This document shows positions 10,409 through 18,745 of a stretch of DNA of 59,517 nucleotides, piece after piece. Numbering within the stretch: the stretch's first letter is position 1; every line of letters begins with the position of its first letter. The stretch is taken from assembly GCA_038522635.1 (NCBI GenBank), contig JBCBJZ010000003.1, positions 1 to 59,517 of the forward strand, given 5' to 3'. This DNA comes from JBCBJZ01 sp038522635. GTDB lineage: Bacteria; Pseudomonadota; Alphaproteobacteria; Rhizobiales; Hyphomicrobiaceae. The translations under genes were made by a program, and so were the position numbers. Under the pieces are notes generated by a model that saw only the letters and a program-made list of their open reading frames with translations, was not told where the DNA came from and did not search any database.

Positions 10409-11200
10409 ATGCCGCCAGCCGCGCCCCCTTCACCGCACGATGCTGAACCGGTTGCCCCGCCCGATCCCACGGCCGACAGCGACACCCTGGCTGCTGCTCG
10501 CGCGCGCTTCTTCGTGGCCCTCGATGTTGCTGACAGCGCGCGTGCGCTCGCGCTCGTCGACAACCTCGGCGATACGGTCAGCCACTACAAGGTCGGGCTG
10601 GAGCTGTTGTTCGGCGGCGGGCTCGACCTGGCGCGCACGCTGAAGGCGCGTGGCAAAATCGTGTTCCTCGATCTCAAGCTGCTCGACATCGCCAACACGG
10701 TGGAACGGGCGGTGGCGAACGCTGCAAATCTTGGCGTCGACTACCTGACCTTGCACGCGAGCGACCGCCAAACGCTCGATGCTGCGGTACGCGGGCGCGG
10801 TGATAGCGGGTTAGCCCTGCTGGCTGTAACGGTGATGACGAACCTTGCGCGCGCCGATCTGGATGACCAGGGCATCAGCGAAACGCGCAGCATCGAAGAT
10901 CTGGTCACCCATCGCGCCGCGTTGGCACGGGCCGCCGGCGTCGACGGTGTGGTCGCCTCAGGGCTTGAAGCGCGCAAACTTCGCGACGCCAGTGGTGCCG
11001 CGTTTCACATCGTGACCCCGGGCATCCGTTTTGCCGATGACGCCCGCGGCGACCAGGTCCGGGTGATGACGCCCGAACGTGCGATCGCTGCAGGCGCAAG
11101 CCACCTCGTCATCGGCCGCCCCATCACCACCGCTCACGATCCGCAGGCTGCCGCCACGCGCTTTACCCAGGCGATCGCCGACGCGCTCCAGAAGCGTTAG
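10409..11200 (+). CDS. pyrF: Orotidine 5'-phosphate decarboxylase
   Basis: PyrF makes UMP, the last step of de novo pyrimidine synthesis. It has 263 residues, with a Pro/Ala/Asp-rich extension of about 30 residues before the barrel (ARFFVALDVADSARALALVD). The catalytic lysine/aspartate array is FLDLKLLDIANTV, with the first substrate lysine in HYKVGLELLF. The C-terminal phosphate site is HIVTPGIRFADDARGDQVRV and LVIGRPIT. The start follows AGGACCTGAAG. The stop TAG is the edge of repeat B1, shared with the converging methyltransferase gene. Confidence 0.96.
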   Translation: MPPAAPPSPHDAEPVAPPDPTADSDTLAAARARFFVALDVADSARALALVDNLGDTVSHYKVGLELLFGGGLDLARTLKARGKIVFLDLKLLDIANTVERAVANAANLGVDYLTLHASDRQTLDAAVRGRGDSGLALLAVTVMTNLARADLDDQGISETRSIEDLVTHRAALARAAGVDGVVASGLEARKLRDASGAAFHIVTPGIRFADDARGDQVRVMTPERAIAAGASHLVIGRPITTAHDPQAAATRFTQAIADALQKR

Positions 11201-11300
11201 AGTTCATCCGCTTCAGGTGGAATCGCCTGAAGCGAAAGATGAACGGCAAAACAAAAGCTTAGATGTCGGTTCCGCTTCAAGCTGAAGCGAACCGACTCTA
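11198..11300. repeat. Intergenic palindromic repeat, family B (copy B1, double hairpin between converging genes)
   Basis: The 103 bases are two imperfect palindromes. The first has arms GTTCATC-CGCTTCAGG and CCTGAAGCGAAAGATGAAC; the second has arms GTCGGTTCCGCTTCA and TGAAGCGAACCGAC. The left edge is the TAG stop of pyrF and the right edge is the TAG stop of the minus-strand methyltransferase. It is placed to end both transcripts. No T-tract is present. Confidence 0.85.
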
Positions 11301-12167
11301 AGCACCGCGGCTCGCGACGAGCAGTGCTTCGTCGAGCGTGAACCAGATATCGCCCTCGTGTTCGCGCGGTCGCAGGAAAGCTTCCAGCGCCGGGCTCGCC
11401 TGCCCTAGCATTTCGCGCAACCGGTCGATCACGGCCGGCGAAGCGCCCAGCCGCTCCGCCCACGGCGTGAACGCCATGTCCTTGGCCAGCCGCTCCTCAT
11501 GGCGCAGCGTAAAGCCGGTGTCGCCGAGCAATTCTCGCCACTCGGCCAGCGCCAACGCGCGCGCGTGGCTTGGATCGCGCAACGTCTCGAAAGCGTTGTA
11601 GGTGACGGCCGCATCGCGCAGCGCCGTCGCATCGAAACCCGGTGTGCTCAACGCATCGGGTGCGATGTTGTCGACGATGGCCAGTGTGCCGTGGGGCTTC
11701 AGCACGCGATGGGCGCTGCTGAGGAAGGCGGCGATGTTGGTGAAATGATGCGGCGCGATCCGGCAGGTGACGAGGTCAAAGCGAGCATCCTCAAAGCCAA
11801 GGCTTTCGGCATCGGCGCGCGCGGTCGTGACGTTCGTGATGCCGCGCTCGCGCGCCAAGGCTTGCGCCTGCTCCAGCATCGGGCCTGTGATGTCGCTGGC
11901 GACGACTTCGGCCACGTGCGGGGCAAAGGCAAATGCGGTATGCCCCGTCGCGGTTGCAACATCGAGCACCTGCCAATCGGCTTGCGGGGCGACCACCTCG
12001 ACCAGCCGCTGCAAGCTAGCACCTTTCGCGTGGACCACGCTTGTTACGTAGTTGGCGGCATGGGCACCGAATTGCGCTTGCACGAGCGCCTTGTCATCGC
12101 CGGACGGCATTCCGCCCGCCGCCGCCGCTACGCCCGCTGTCGGCTTGCCTGCTTCTTCATCGCTCAT
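11298..12167 (-). CDS. Class I SAM-dependent methyltransferase (UbiE/type-11 like)
   Basis: The product has 289 residues. The SAM-binding motif I is VLDVATATGHTAFAFA, followed by EVVASDITGPMLEQA (acidic ribose contact) and DLVTCRIAPHHFTN, which is the layout of the methyltransferase-11/UbiE group. The target is unknown. I chose the ATG at 12167 because AAGGA lies eight bases before it; the open frame runs further upstream through the preceding ligase gene. Its start is 11 bases after the stop of that acyl-CoA ligase gene, so the two form an operon, which suggests a shared small-molecule pathway. The TAG stop lies in repeat B1. Confidence 0.85.
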   Translation of the reverse strand: MSDEEAGKPTAGVAAAAGGMPSGDDKALVQAQFGAHAANYVTSVVHAKGASLQRLVEVVAPQADWQVLDVATATGHTAFAFAPHVAEVVASDITGPMLEQAQALARERGITNVTTARADAESLGFEDARFDLVTCRIAPHHFTNIAAFLSSAHRVLKPHGTLAIVDNIAPDALSTPGFDATALRDAAVTYNAFETLRDPSHARALALAEWRELLGDTGFTLRHEERLAKDMAFTPWAERLGASPAVIDRLREMLGQASPALEAFLRPREHEGDIWFTLDEALLVASRGA

Positions 12168-12178
12168 GGTACCCATCC

Positions 12179-13756
12179 TTACGTGTCCAGCAAAGCCAAG
12201 AGCTCCGCCTTCTTGATCTTCCCTGCCGCGGTTGCCGGCAACGTCGCGGCGACATGCCACCGGGACGGTCGCTTGTAGGCCGCCAGATGCGCCTTGGCAT
12301 GCTGCGCCACGTCGTCGACGTCGATCGCGCGCCCGGGCACCGCCTGCAAAAACGCGACGACCTCTTCGTTGCTGCCATCCTTGCGGCCGACCACGGCTGA
12401 GATCGCCACATCGGGGTGCGCGTTGAGCACACCTTCGACCTCGGGCGGGTAAACGTTGAAGCCCGAGCGGATGATAAGTTCCTTCAGGCGACCCGCGATG
12501 TAGAGGTCGCCCGCATCGGTGAGGCGGCCCAGATCGCCGGTTCTGAACCAGTCGCCCTGGAAGGCCGCTGCGGTTTCCGCCTGCGCGCGATAATAGCCGA
12601 GCATGATGTTGGGGCCGCGCACCCAGATCTCGCCGACCTCGCCCGGTGCGAGCGCGTCGCCGTCCGGCCCGCGCACGCTGACGTCGATCCCGTCGATCGC
12701 CGCGCCCACGCATTCATCGGCAACGGGGCTATCGGTGCGTGTGACGGTCACGGTCGCCGTCGTCTCCGTCAGCCCGTAACCGTTGTTGAGGGGGCGCCCG
12801 AGCATCTCTTGCATGCGCGCTTTCAGCGCCATATCGATCGGCGCACCACCACAGGTCGCCACACGCAAATGCGGCGCGATCAGAGGCCGCCCGCGCCGCT
12901 CCGCATAGGCCAACATGTGCGCATGCATGGCCGGCACGCCTTGAAACACGGTGATCGCATCATGCTCCAGCGCGTCGGCCGCGTGGGCGGGATCGAAACG
13001 CTGCGCGAAGGTGATCTTGGCGCGATAGTGGAGGGCGGCCAGGAACACCGCTGCCAGACCGTAGATATGCGAGATCGGCAGCGAGGCCCAGACGTGGCTT
13101 GCAGGCGAGAGCCCGCGGACAGCGCCTGCGCCGTGGGCCACAAACGCCAAGCTGCGATGGCTGAGCATCACGCCTTTGGGCTGGCCGGTGGTACCCGAGG
13201 TGTAGAGCATGGCACCGACGCAGCGGGCTGGATCGGGGTTGTCCGGCTCCGGCGTTGCGCCGTACGGCCCGGCGATGGCCAAACGCCCGCCGGCAGTGAG
13301 CGTCACGGTCTTCGCGCCGGCCGCATCGGCGTGGCGGGCCGCATCGGCGGACACCGCATGGGTGTAAAGCGCCAGTTGCGGTTGCGCGTGGGCGGTGATG
13401 GCGGCGATTTCACGGGCGGTGAGGCGGGCGTTCAGCAGGATCGGCCAGGCGCGCACGCGCGTCGCGGCGAGATAAGCGATCGCGGCCGCGCACGCATTTT
13501 CGTTGACGATGAGAATGCGGTCGCCGGCGCGCAGACCGGCGCTTTGCAAGGTGTCCGCAAAGGCGATGACGGCGGGCTCAAGCTCGTGGTCGCGTACCAC
13601 ATCATGGCCATCCCGGATGAGCACGCGCCCGCCAGCTTCACCCGGTTCGTTGGCATCGGCCGGTCCGTTGGCGTCGGCAAGAGGGGCAAGATCAGCACCG
13701 GACGCACGCGCCCGCGCCGCGATCAGCTCATCCACAAACCGGGCTTCGCTCACCAT
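12179..13756 (-). CDS. AMP-dependent acyl-CoA synthetase/ligase
   Basis: This is an ANL-superfamily adenylating enzyme of about 525 residues that activates a carboxylic acid to the acyl-AMP and then the CoA thioester. Motifs seen: the P-loop-like LYTSGTTGQPKGVMLSHRS, NNGYGLTETTATVTVTRTD, the ATP-binding RTGDLGRLTDAGDLYIAGR, the hinge KELIIRSGFNVYPPEVE, and the C-terminal lysine in TAAGKIKKAELL. The acid cannot be read from sequence; medium or long chain fatty or aromatic acids are possible. Start ambiguous: GTG 13765, ATG 13759 or ATG 13756; the last has AGGTGG at the best distance. Confidence 0.9.
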   Translation of the reverse strand: MVSEARFVDELIAARARASGADLAPLADANGPADANEPGEAGGRVLIRDGHDVVRDHELEPAVIAFADTLQSAGLRAGDRILIVNENACAAAIAYLAATRVRAWPILLNARLTAREIAAITAHAQPQLALYTHAVSADAARHADAAGAKTVTLTAGGRLAIAGPYGATPEPDNPDPARCVGAMLYTSGTTGQPKGVMLSHRSLAFVAHGAGAVRGLSPASHVWASLPISHIYGLAAVFLAALHYRAKITFAQRFDPAHAADALEHDAITVFQGVPAMHAHMLAYAERRGRPLIAPHLRVATCGGAPIDMALKARMQEMLGRPLNNGYGLTETTATVTVTRTDSPVADECVGAAIDGIDVSVRGPDGDALAPGEVGEIWVRGPNIMLGYYRAQAETAAAFQGDWFRTGDLGRLTDAGDLYIAGRLKELIIRSGFNVYPPEVEGVLNAHPDVAISAVVGRKDGSNEEVVAFLQAVPGRAIDVDDVAQHAKAHLAAYKRPSRWHVAATLPATAAGKIKKAELLALLDT

Positions 13757-13849
13757 CATTGCCACCTACCGCGTCGCTCAGACCTCCAAGGCCACCTTTG
13801 AGGGAACAGGCGGTCCCACCCCAAAGCGTAGCCCAAGGAGTAACGCTGC

Positions 13850-14533
13850 TCACACCACCGTGACGTTCAGGTCGCCAACGCCGGCGACATGGCCATGCAG
13901 GCGGTCGCCGCGCTTCACCGCGGCAACGCCCGCCGGCGTGCCGGTCATGATCAGGTCACCCGGCGCCAACGTGAACAGGGCCGAGATGTAGGCGATCTGC
14001 CCGGGGATGTCCCAGATCATCTGTGCCAAATCACCGGCCTGGCGCCGCTCACCGTTGACGTCGAGCCAAATGGCACCTGTTGAGGGATGACCAGCTTCAC
14101 TCACCGGCACCAGCGCTGAGCAGGGCGCGGAATGCTCAAACGCCTTGCCGACTTCCCAAGGACGCCCGGTCTTCTTCGCGATGCCCTGGAGGTCGCGCCG
14201 CGTCATGTCGAGCGCCACCGCGTAGCCGAAGATGTGGTCCAGGGCGCGCTCGGGCCGGATGTCACGACCGCCGGTATGCAGCGCCGTCACCATCTCGATC
14301 TCGTGGTGCACATCACTGGTGCCCGGTGGATAGGGGAAGGTGCCATCGAGGCGCAGGTTGTCCGGGTTCTTCTGGAAAAAGAACGGCGGCTCCTTATCGG
14401 GATCGTGCCCCATCTCACGGGTGTGTTCGGCGTAGTTGCGCCCGATGCAATAAATGCGGTGCACCGGAAAGCGCTCATCGCGGCCTTTGATGGGAAGGGC
14501 AATTACCGGTGGTGGATCAAAAACAAATGTCAT
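13850..14533 (-). CDS. Fumarylacetoacetate hydrolase (FAH) family protein
   Basis: The product has 227 residues with the FAH-fold catalytic and metal site: IYCIGRNYAEHTREMGHD, PFFFQKNPDN, HHEIEMV (acidic metal ligands E-x-E) and GYAVALDMTRRDLQ. The end carries TLAPGDLIMTGTPAGV. Members act on acylpyruvates, oxaloacetate (decarboxylation) or 2-hydroxyhepta-2,4-dienedioates; short forms of this size often act as fumarylpyruvate hydrolase or oxaloacetate decarboxylase, but the substrate is not decided here. The start has GGACGAG just upstream. It is divergent from the J-domain gene. Confidence 0.9.
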   Translation of the reverse strand: MTFVFDPPPVIALPIKGRDERFPVHRIYCIGRNYAEHTREMGHDPDKEPPFFFQKNPDNLRLDGTFPYPPGTSDVHHEIEMVTALHTGGRDIRPERALDHIFGYAVALDMTRRDLQGIAKKTGRPWEVGKAFEHSAPCSALVPVSEAGHPSTGAIWLDVNGERRQAGDLAQMIWDIPGQIAYISALFTLAPGDLIMTGTPAGVAAVKRGDRLHGHVAGVGDLNVTVV

Positions 14534-14690
14534 GGCTCGTCCTTCGGCAAGGCTTGGCGCGGCTGGTTTGCATTTTAACTACACAGCCCGGCACGCCCTC
14601 GCAAACGAGGCTTGCGCGCACGATCCTTGCCTGACCCTGACCAAAGCGCACAAGGCGCTGTACCGGAACGAAACACCGAAGGGTGCAGGG

Positions 14691-15221
14691 ATGTTTGAGC
14701 GAAACAAAATCGATCGCCCGGAGCAGGGGACGTTGTCGGCCCAGTTGACGCTGGACGATGGACGGACGGTGGCGGGAAAGATCGTGATCCCGATCTCGCG
14801 CTCCGTGTTCGATCTGCTGAACCAGCAGGGCGGCTTTCTGGAGTTTGAACCGTTCGGGGGCGAACGTGAATTCATCGCCAAACACACGCTGCGGTCTTTG
14901 AAACTGATGGAAGTGCCGCGCACCGAAAGTCTGAACGCCAAGCTGCGCTCGCTCGATCAGTTTGAGCCGCACACCGTGCTGGGCGTGGCGTCCGATGCGC
15001 CATGGGATGATGTGCGCCAGGCGTTTTTGTCGCTCTCGAAGCTGTACCATCCCGATCGCTATGCGGGCGTCGAGTTGCCGCCTGAAATCCAGGGCTACCT
15101 CGCTTCGATGGCCCGCCGGATCAATGCCGCTTACGGCGCGCTCGAGGTGCAGCGCACCTTCAACGAACGCCGCCCGCGTGGCCCGTCACAGCCGATCTAT
15201 CAGTCGACCCCGCGCTACTGA
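14691..15221 (+). CDS. J-domain (DnaJ-like) protein
   Basis: The product has 176 residues. A J-domain lies at about 98-160 (HTVLGVASDAPWDDVRQAFL...), with the HPD tripeptide in KLYHPDRYAGV that stimulates DnaK ATPase. Residues 1-85 are a separate small domain (GTLSAQLTLDDGRTVAGKIV, FEPFGGEREFIAKH) without a glycine-rich or zinc domain, so this is a class III J-protein. Similar N-terminal extensions occur in alphaproteobacterial J-proteins; function not known. ATG 14691 follows GAAGGGTGCAGGG. Confidence 0.85.
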   Translation: MFERNKIDRPEQGTLSAQLTLDDGRTVAGKIVIPISRSVFDLLNQQGGFLEFEPFGGEREFIAKHTLRSLKLMEVPRTESLNAKLRSLDQFEPHTVLGVASDAPWDDVRQAFLSLSKLYHPDRYAGVELPPEIQGYLASMARRINAAYGALEVQRTFNERRPRGPSQPIYQSTPRY

Positions 15222-15224
15222 GCG

Positions 15225-15268
15225 TATCCCATGATGCCGGCGATGCGCACTTTGCGCCCGTTGCTCTA
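15225..15268. repeat. Intergenic palindromic repeat, family C (partial copy C2)
   Basis: Read on the minus strand it starts with the TAG stop of the neighbouring gene and runs TAGAGCAACGGGCGCAAAG, then TGCGCATCGCC, matching the left half of C3. The other half is missing. Confidence 0.75.
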
Positions 15269-16015
15269 GGCCTGCTGCGGATCGACTGGCGCACGGCCCG
15301 CTTCGTAGGCGCTCAAACTCTCAAGAAGCTGCGCCACCTGCGGATCTTCAGGCGGCGTCGTGCGCACCGCGGGCACTCGGGACGCGCCGCGCTGCTTCGT
15401 ACGATCGGCCCCGGAAACCAGGATCGGGCGAACCGGTTCCTCAAGATCGAGTTCATCCAGAAAGTGCTCCCGCAACGCGCTGAACACCTGCTGGATGGCG
15501 CGCGCTGCGACCTCGCGGTTCTGCGGCGCAACGGGCCCGCGCGCAGGATCGATCCACTGCATCACCCGGCGCATGTCATGAAGCGGCTCGTAAGGGTAGA
15601 GCCCAACGAGGCTGCGTGTCTCGCCCACGTTGCGATAGACGATGCGCATGTTGTCGATGGCCGCGCTCAGGTCGCCGTAGGCGTCGAGGTAAGCCTCCGT
15701 GGTCGGCGTTTCGGCGCGGCAGTAGCGCAGCAGCGCGGTCTTCGTTCGCACGATGTTGCGCCATTCGCGTTCAAGCGCGCTGACGAAACTGGCGCGTTGC
15801 TGGAAGACGTTGGTGAGGATGGCGGCGACCACGGTGACGATGATCAGCGCCATGTCCTTCACCACGTCGTAGCCAAGCTGCAACCACTTGCTGACGACGG
15901 CCGGGACCAGCCCCGGCACCTCAGGCAAAAAGCGCATGGCGAGCGCGGCGATGAAAATAAAGCCCATTAACACATAGGCTGAACGAAGCGTGCGGTTGAG
16001 CGAACGGCGGGTCAT
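15266..16015 (-). CDS. Uncharacterised protein with two N-terminal membrane helices
   Basis: I do not recognise the family. From ATG 16015 the product has 249 residues. Two hydrophobic helices lie at about 13-31 (AYVLMGFIFIAALAMRFL) and 50-71 (DMALIIVTVVAAILTNVF). The rest is soluble and mostly helical (REWRNIVRTKTALLRY, YGDLSAAIDNMRIVYRNVGE) with a proline-rich end. The layout resembles small membrane proteins with a cytoplasmic four-helix domain. A TTG at 16045 would add ten residues. The TAG stop is the edge of repeat C2. Confidence 0.75.
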   Translation of the reverse strand: MTRRSLNRTLRSAYVLMGFIFIAALAMRFLPEVPGLVPAVVSKWLQLGYDVVKDMALIIVTVVAAILTNVFQQRASFVSALEREWRNIVRTKTALLRYCRAETPTTEAYLDAYGDLSAAIDNMRIVYRNVGETRSLVGLYPYEPLHDMRRVMQWIDPARGPVAPQNREVAARAIQQVFSALREHFLDELDLEEPVRPILVSGADRTKQRGASRVPAVRTTPPEDPQVAQLLESLSAYEAGRAPVDPQQA

Positions 16016-16081
16016 AGAGATCCGATCAAAGAGGCATCCGATCAAAGGCGATGGACAAAAACACGAAAACGCTCTGCCGTC

Positions 16082-16720
16082 TCAGGGCAGTGTGAACGAG
16101 GGGACGTAGCCTTCAGCCATCACGGCGAGCGTACACGACGGCGTCAAAACGCGCACCGGCGTGGCGGCAGTGAGGCCAAGGCTGCGGGCGCTCGAGGGTG
16201 CGCCGTAACCCGCTGGCGCCCACGGCCATAGCGCGTCGTTCGCGATCAACCAACTTCCATCATCATGGTGGATGAACGCGCCTTGCGGTAGCGCACCCAA
16301 CGCGCGCTCATGCGTGCGTTGGCGGCGGTCCGGACCCAGACGCTCAGCATGCAACACCGCGTCCATGGCGGGGGCCCGCGCACGCTCGCCATGACCATCT
16401 TGCGCAAACGCGCGCGCCCACGCCTGCGCAAACCGCGTGGCATCCGCGCGGCGACACTCAAAGCACGGGCGATGACCGGCGCTGAACGCGGTCGCCTCAT
16501 CGAGGAAAAACAGTTCGGTATAGCGGTTGGGCGTCATGACCGTGCGACGGCGCCCCTTGAACGAGAGCACGCAGCAAATCCATTGCTTCGTCACCCAGCG
16601 CCGATGGGTCAGCCTGCGCTCATCATCGTGGAAGCAGCCACCGCGGTTGCCGAACACCGTGCCGCGGGCCGGCGTCTCGATCAAAACGCCCTCGGGCGTC
16701 ACTCGGTTTTGTAGCGGCAT
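16082..16720 (-). CDS. Conserved uncharacterised protein with a HRPCxECRR motif
   Basis: From ATG 16720 (MPLQNRVTPEGVLIETPARG) the product has 212 residues. It looks like a conserved hypothetical family I have seen in Alphaproteobacteria and Actinobacteria: FGNRGGCFHDDERRLTHRRW, WICCVLSFKGRRRTVM, YTELFFLDEATAFSAGHRPC and then FECRRADATRF. The paired cysteines in HRPCFECRR resemble the metal site of Ada-type zinc domains, but no function is established from sequence. The frame is open further upstream to 16774 without a better start. Confidence 0.75.
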   Translation of the reverse strand: MPLQNRVTPEGVLIETPARGTVFGNRGGCFHDDERRLTHRRWVTKQWICCVLSFKGRRRTVMTPNRYTELFFLDEATAFSAGHRPCFECRRADATRFAQAWARAFAQDGHGERARAPAMDAVLHAERLGPDRRQRTHERALGALPQGAFIHHDDGSWLIANDALWPWAPAGYGAPSSARSLGLTAATPVRVLTPSCTLAVMAEGYVPSFTLP

Positions 16721-16867
16721 CGTTGGCGGCTTTCTGTTGCATGAACGGGACGCGGGCGGGCACTGGCCCCGCACGTGGAGCTTCGCGGGCAGCTTGACGG
16801 CCAGCTTGACGGCAAGAACGCGCGCAGACCACGGTTCGGGACCCTAACCCAACGGAGCTTGCCCGCA

Positions 16868-17695
16868 ATGCCACCTGATCCCCAAGACGGCATGATCCGC
16901 CTCGAACGCCACCCGCTCAGCGCCGACCATGACCCGCGCCATCGCGCCTATGCACTGATCACGCTGTGCAACAGCGCCAAGCTGAACTGCCTTTCGAGCG
17001 CCCATATCACAGCGCTCACCCGCAACCTTGCAGGCCTCGGCAAAGCCGATGACATCGCAGCCGTGGTGCTCACAGGCGAAGGCGACAAAGCCTTCATCGG
17101 CGGCGCTGACCTGAATGAACTCCAGCGTGCTGATGCGGATGCGGTCCGCCTCTTTATCACGCGACTCCATCAAGCGTGCGAAGCGATCCGTCATTGCCCC
17201 GTGCCGGTGATCGCTCAGATCAACGGCTTCTGCCTGGGCGCAGGCCTCGAAGTGGCGGCGCGCTGCGACATCCGCGTGGCGGCCCACGCTGCACAGTTCG
17301 GCATGCCGGAGGTGCATATGGGCCTGCCGTCGGTGGTCGAGGCTGCCCTGCTGCCCGGTCTCATCGGCTGGGGTAAAACGCGTGACATCCTGCTGACCGG
17401 CGAGACGTTCGGTGCCGCTGATGCCATGCGGATGGGTTTCATCGAACGGTTGGCGCCGGCGCAGGAGGGAGCGCTCCACCAAGAAGTCAGGGGCGTGGTT
17501 GACGCCATCGCGCGGGGCGCGCCCGAAGCGATCCGCGCACAAAAGGCGCTGATGAACCGGTGGGAGCGGGTCTCGGTCGATGAGGGCATTTACGCGGGGA
17601 TCGACGCCATATCAGATGCCTATCTGACAGGTGAGCCGACCACGCGCATTGCCGCGTTCTTTGAAGCGCGCGCGCGGGCCAAACAATCGCGGTGA
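16868..17695 (+). CDS. Enoyl-CoA hydratase/isomerase family protein
   Basis: The product has 275 residues of crotonase fold. The oxyanion-hole segments are GDKAFIGGADLNEL and INGFCLGAGLEVAARCDIRVA, and the second is followed by AQFGMPEVHMGLPSVVEAALLPG; the catalytic glutamate expected after GLP is present as E in VVEAAL. The likely reaction is hydration of 2-enoyl-CoA in fatty acid or amino acid degradation, but crotonases vary. ATG 16868 has GGAG nine bases upstream; the open frame begins at 16775. Confidence 0.88.
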   Translation: MPPDPQDGMIRLERHPLSADHDPRHRAYALITLCNSAKLNCLSSAHITALTRNLAGLGKADDIAAVVLTGEGDKAFIGGADLNELQRADADAVRLFITRLHQACEAIRHCPVPVIAQINGFCLGAGLEVAARCDIRVAAHAAQFGMPEVHMGLPSVVEAALLPGLIGWGKTRDILLTGETFGAADAMRMGFIERLAPAQEGALHQEVRGVVDAIARGAPEAIRAQKALMNRWERVSVDEGIYAGIDAISDAYLTGEPTTRIAAFFEARARAKQSR

Positions 17696-17871
17696 ACGCG
17701 TTGCCCGCAAACTTTAAGTGCGTTGCCCGCGGACGTTGGCCTCAATCCCAGGCGCTAACGATGACGCCGCGCTTATCTTTGCGTGCCGCTGCCAAGTGCG
17801 CCATGGTCGTGTCCGTCACCATTCCACCGTCGTCATGCGTCATTACGCGATCAGCAAAAAGGATTGCCATC

Positions 17872-18558
17872 ATGCGTCAGACTTTCATTGCCAGCGCGGC
17901 CGCCATGGCTCTCGCGGCCGTCACGTTCGCTGCCCCCTCCGCGGCTTGGGCTGCAGAGACGATCACCTTCGACGCGCTCGGCGCGCCCGGCGCGGTGCCC
18001 GACGGCTTCAAGACGGCGCGCTCCGGACGCGGCAAGCGCGGCAAGTGGATGCTCGTCAACGCCGATGACGCGCCAAGCGGCGATAAGGTCGTGGCGCAGG
18101 TCAGCAATGACAGGACGAACTACCGTTTCCCCGTCCTCGTCTACCAGGGCAAGGACTACAAGGACGTCGACCTCTCCGTGAAGTTCAAGGCGATCTCAGG
18201 TGGCGTCGACCAGGCCGCCGGGCTCGTGTGGCGCTACCGCGATCGCGGCAACTACTACGTGGTGCGCGCCAACGCGCTTGAGGACAACGTGGTGCTCTAC
18301 AAGATGCAGAAAGGCCGCCGTCGCGATCTGCCGCTCGTTGGCAAAGGGCGGACCTATGGGGCCAAGGCACCGGTGCCGCGCAGCGCATGGCACACGTTGC
18401 GGGTCACCGTGAAAGGCCCGGTGTTCACCGTCTACCTGAACGATCAGGAACTCTACAAAGTGAAGGACACCACGTTTAAGCGCGCCGGTAAGGTTGGGCT
18501 TTGGACCAAGGCTGATAGCGTCACGCAGTTTGACGACCTGATGATGCAGCCCAACTAG
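17872..18558 (+). CDS. Exported LamG/DUF1080-like beta-sandwich protein
   Basis: The product has 228 residues with a clear Sec signal peptide (MRQTFIASAAAMALAAVTFA, cleavage near AAWA-AE). The mature part reads like a concanavalin/DUF1080-type jelly roll: FPVLVYQGKDYKDVDLSVKF, AAGLVWRYRDRGNYYVVRAN, HTLRVTVKGPVFTVYLNDQE and GKVGLWTKADSVTQFDDL. Such proteins bind or cleave carbohydrates; no catalytic residues can be assigned. ATG 17872 has AAGGA nine bases upstream; the frame is open from 17692, which would put the signal peptide internally, so that start is rejected. The stop TAG is the edge of repeat A1. Confidence 0.8.
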   Translation: MRQTFIASAAAMALAAVTFAAPSAAWAAETITFDALGAPGAVPDGFKTARSGRGKRGKWMLVNADDAPSGDKVVAQVSNDRTNYRFPVLVYQGKDYKDVDLSVKFKAISGGVDQAAGLVWRYRDRGNYYVVRANALEDNVVLYKMQKGRRRDLPLVGKGRTYGAKAPVPRSAWHTLRVTVKGPVFTVYLNDQELYKVKDTTFKRAGKVGLWTKADSVTQFDDLMMQPN

Positions 18559-18595
18559 ATCATTGGGCGATCGTTGGTTCGCTTCGAGACCGAGC
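18556..18595. repeat. Intergenic palindromic repeat, family A (partial copy A1, joined to a B-like block)
   Basis: TAGATCATTGGGCGATCG, beginning with the stop of the exported protein, matches the left arm of family A. It is followed at once by TTGGTTCGCTTCGAGACCGA, which resembles family B. Confidence 0.65.
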
Positions 18596-18745
18596 TGGTG
18601 AAAGCCATGCTGGCCTCGCCGAGCGGGAACTTCAAAACACGAAACGACCGGGCGGCAACCTCCTGCCATCCGGCCGTTCGCGCGCTGATCTGTCCCCCCG
18701 AAAAGACCAGCGTTGGGTCAAAGCGCGTCGCCGCGCCAAACCGCG

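Noticed and set aside
12416..13801. 461-residue open frame on the plus strand opposite the acyl-CoA ligase
   Set aside because: It is the antisense of a gene with clear motifs. Long antisense frames are common in such GC-rich DNA; the translation shows no family motif.
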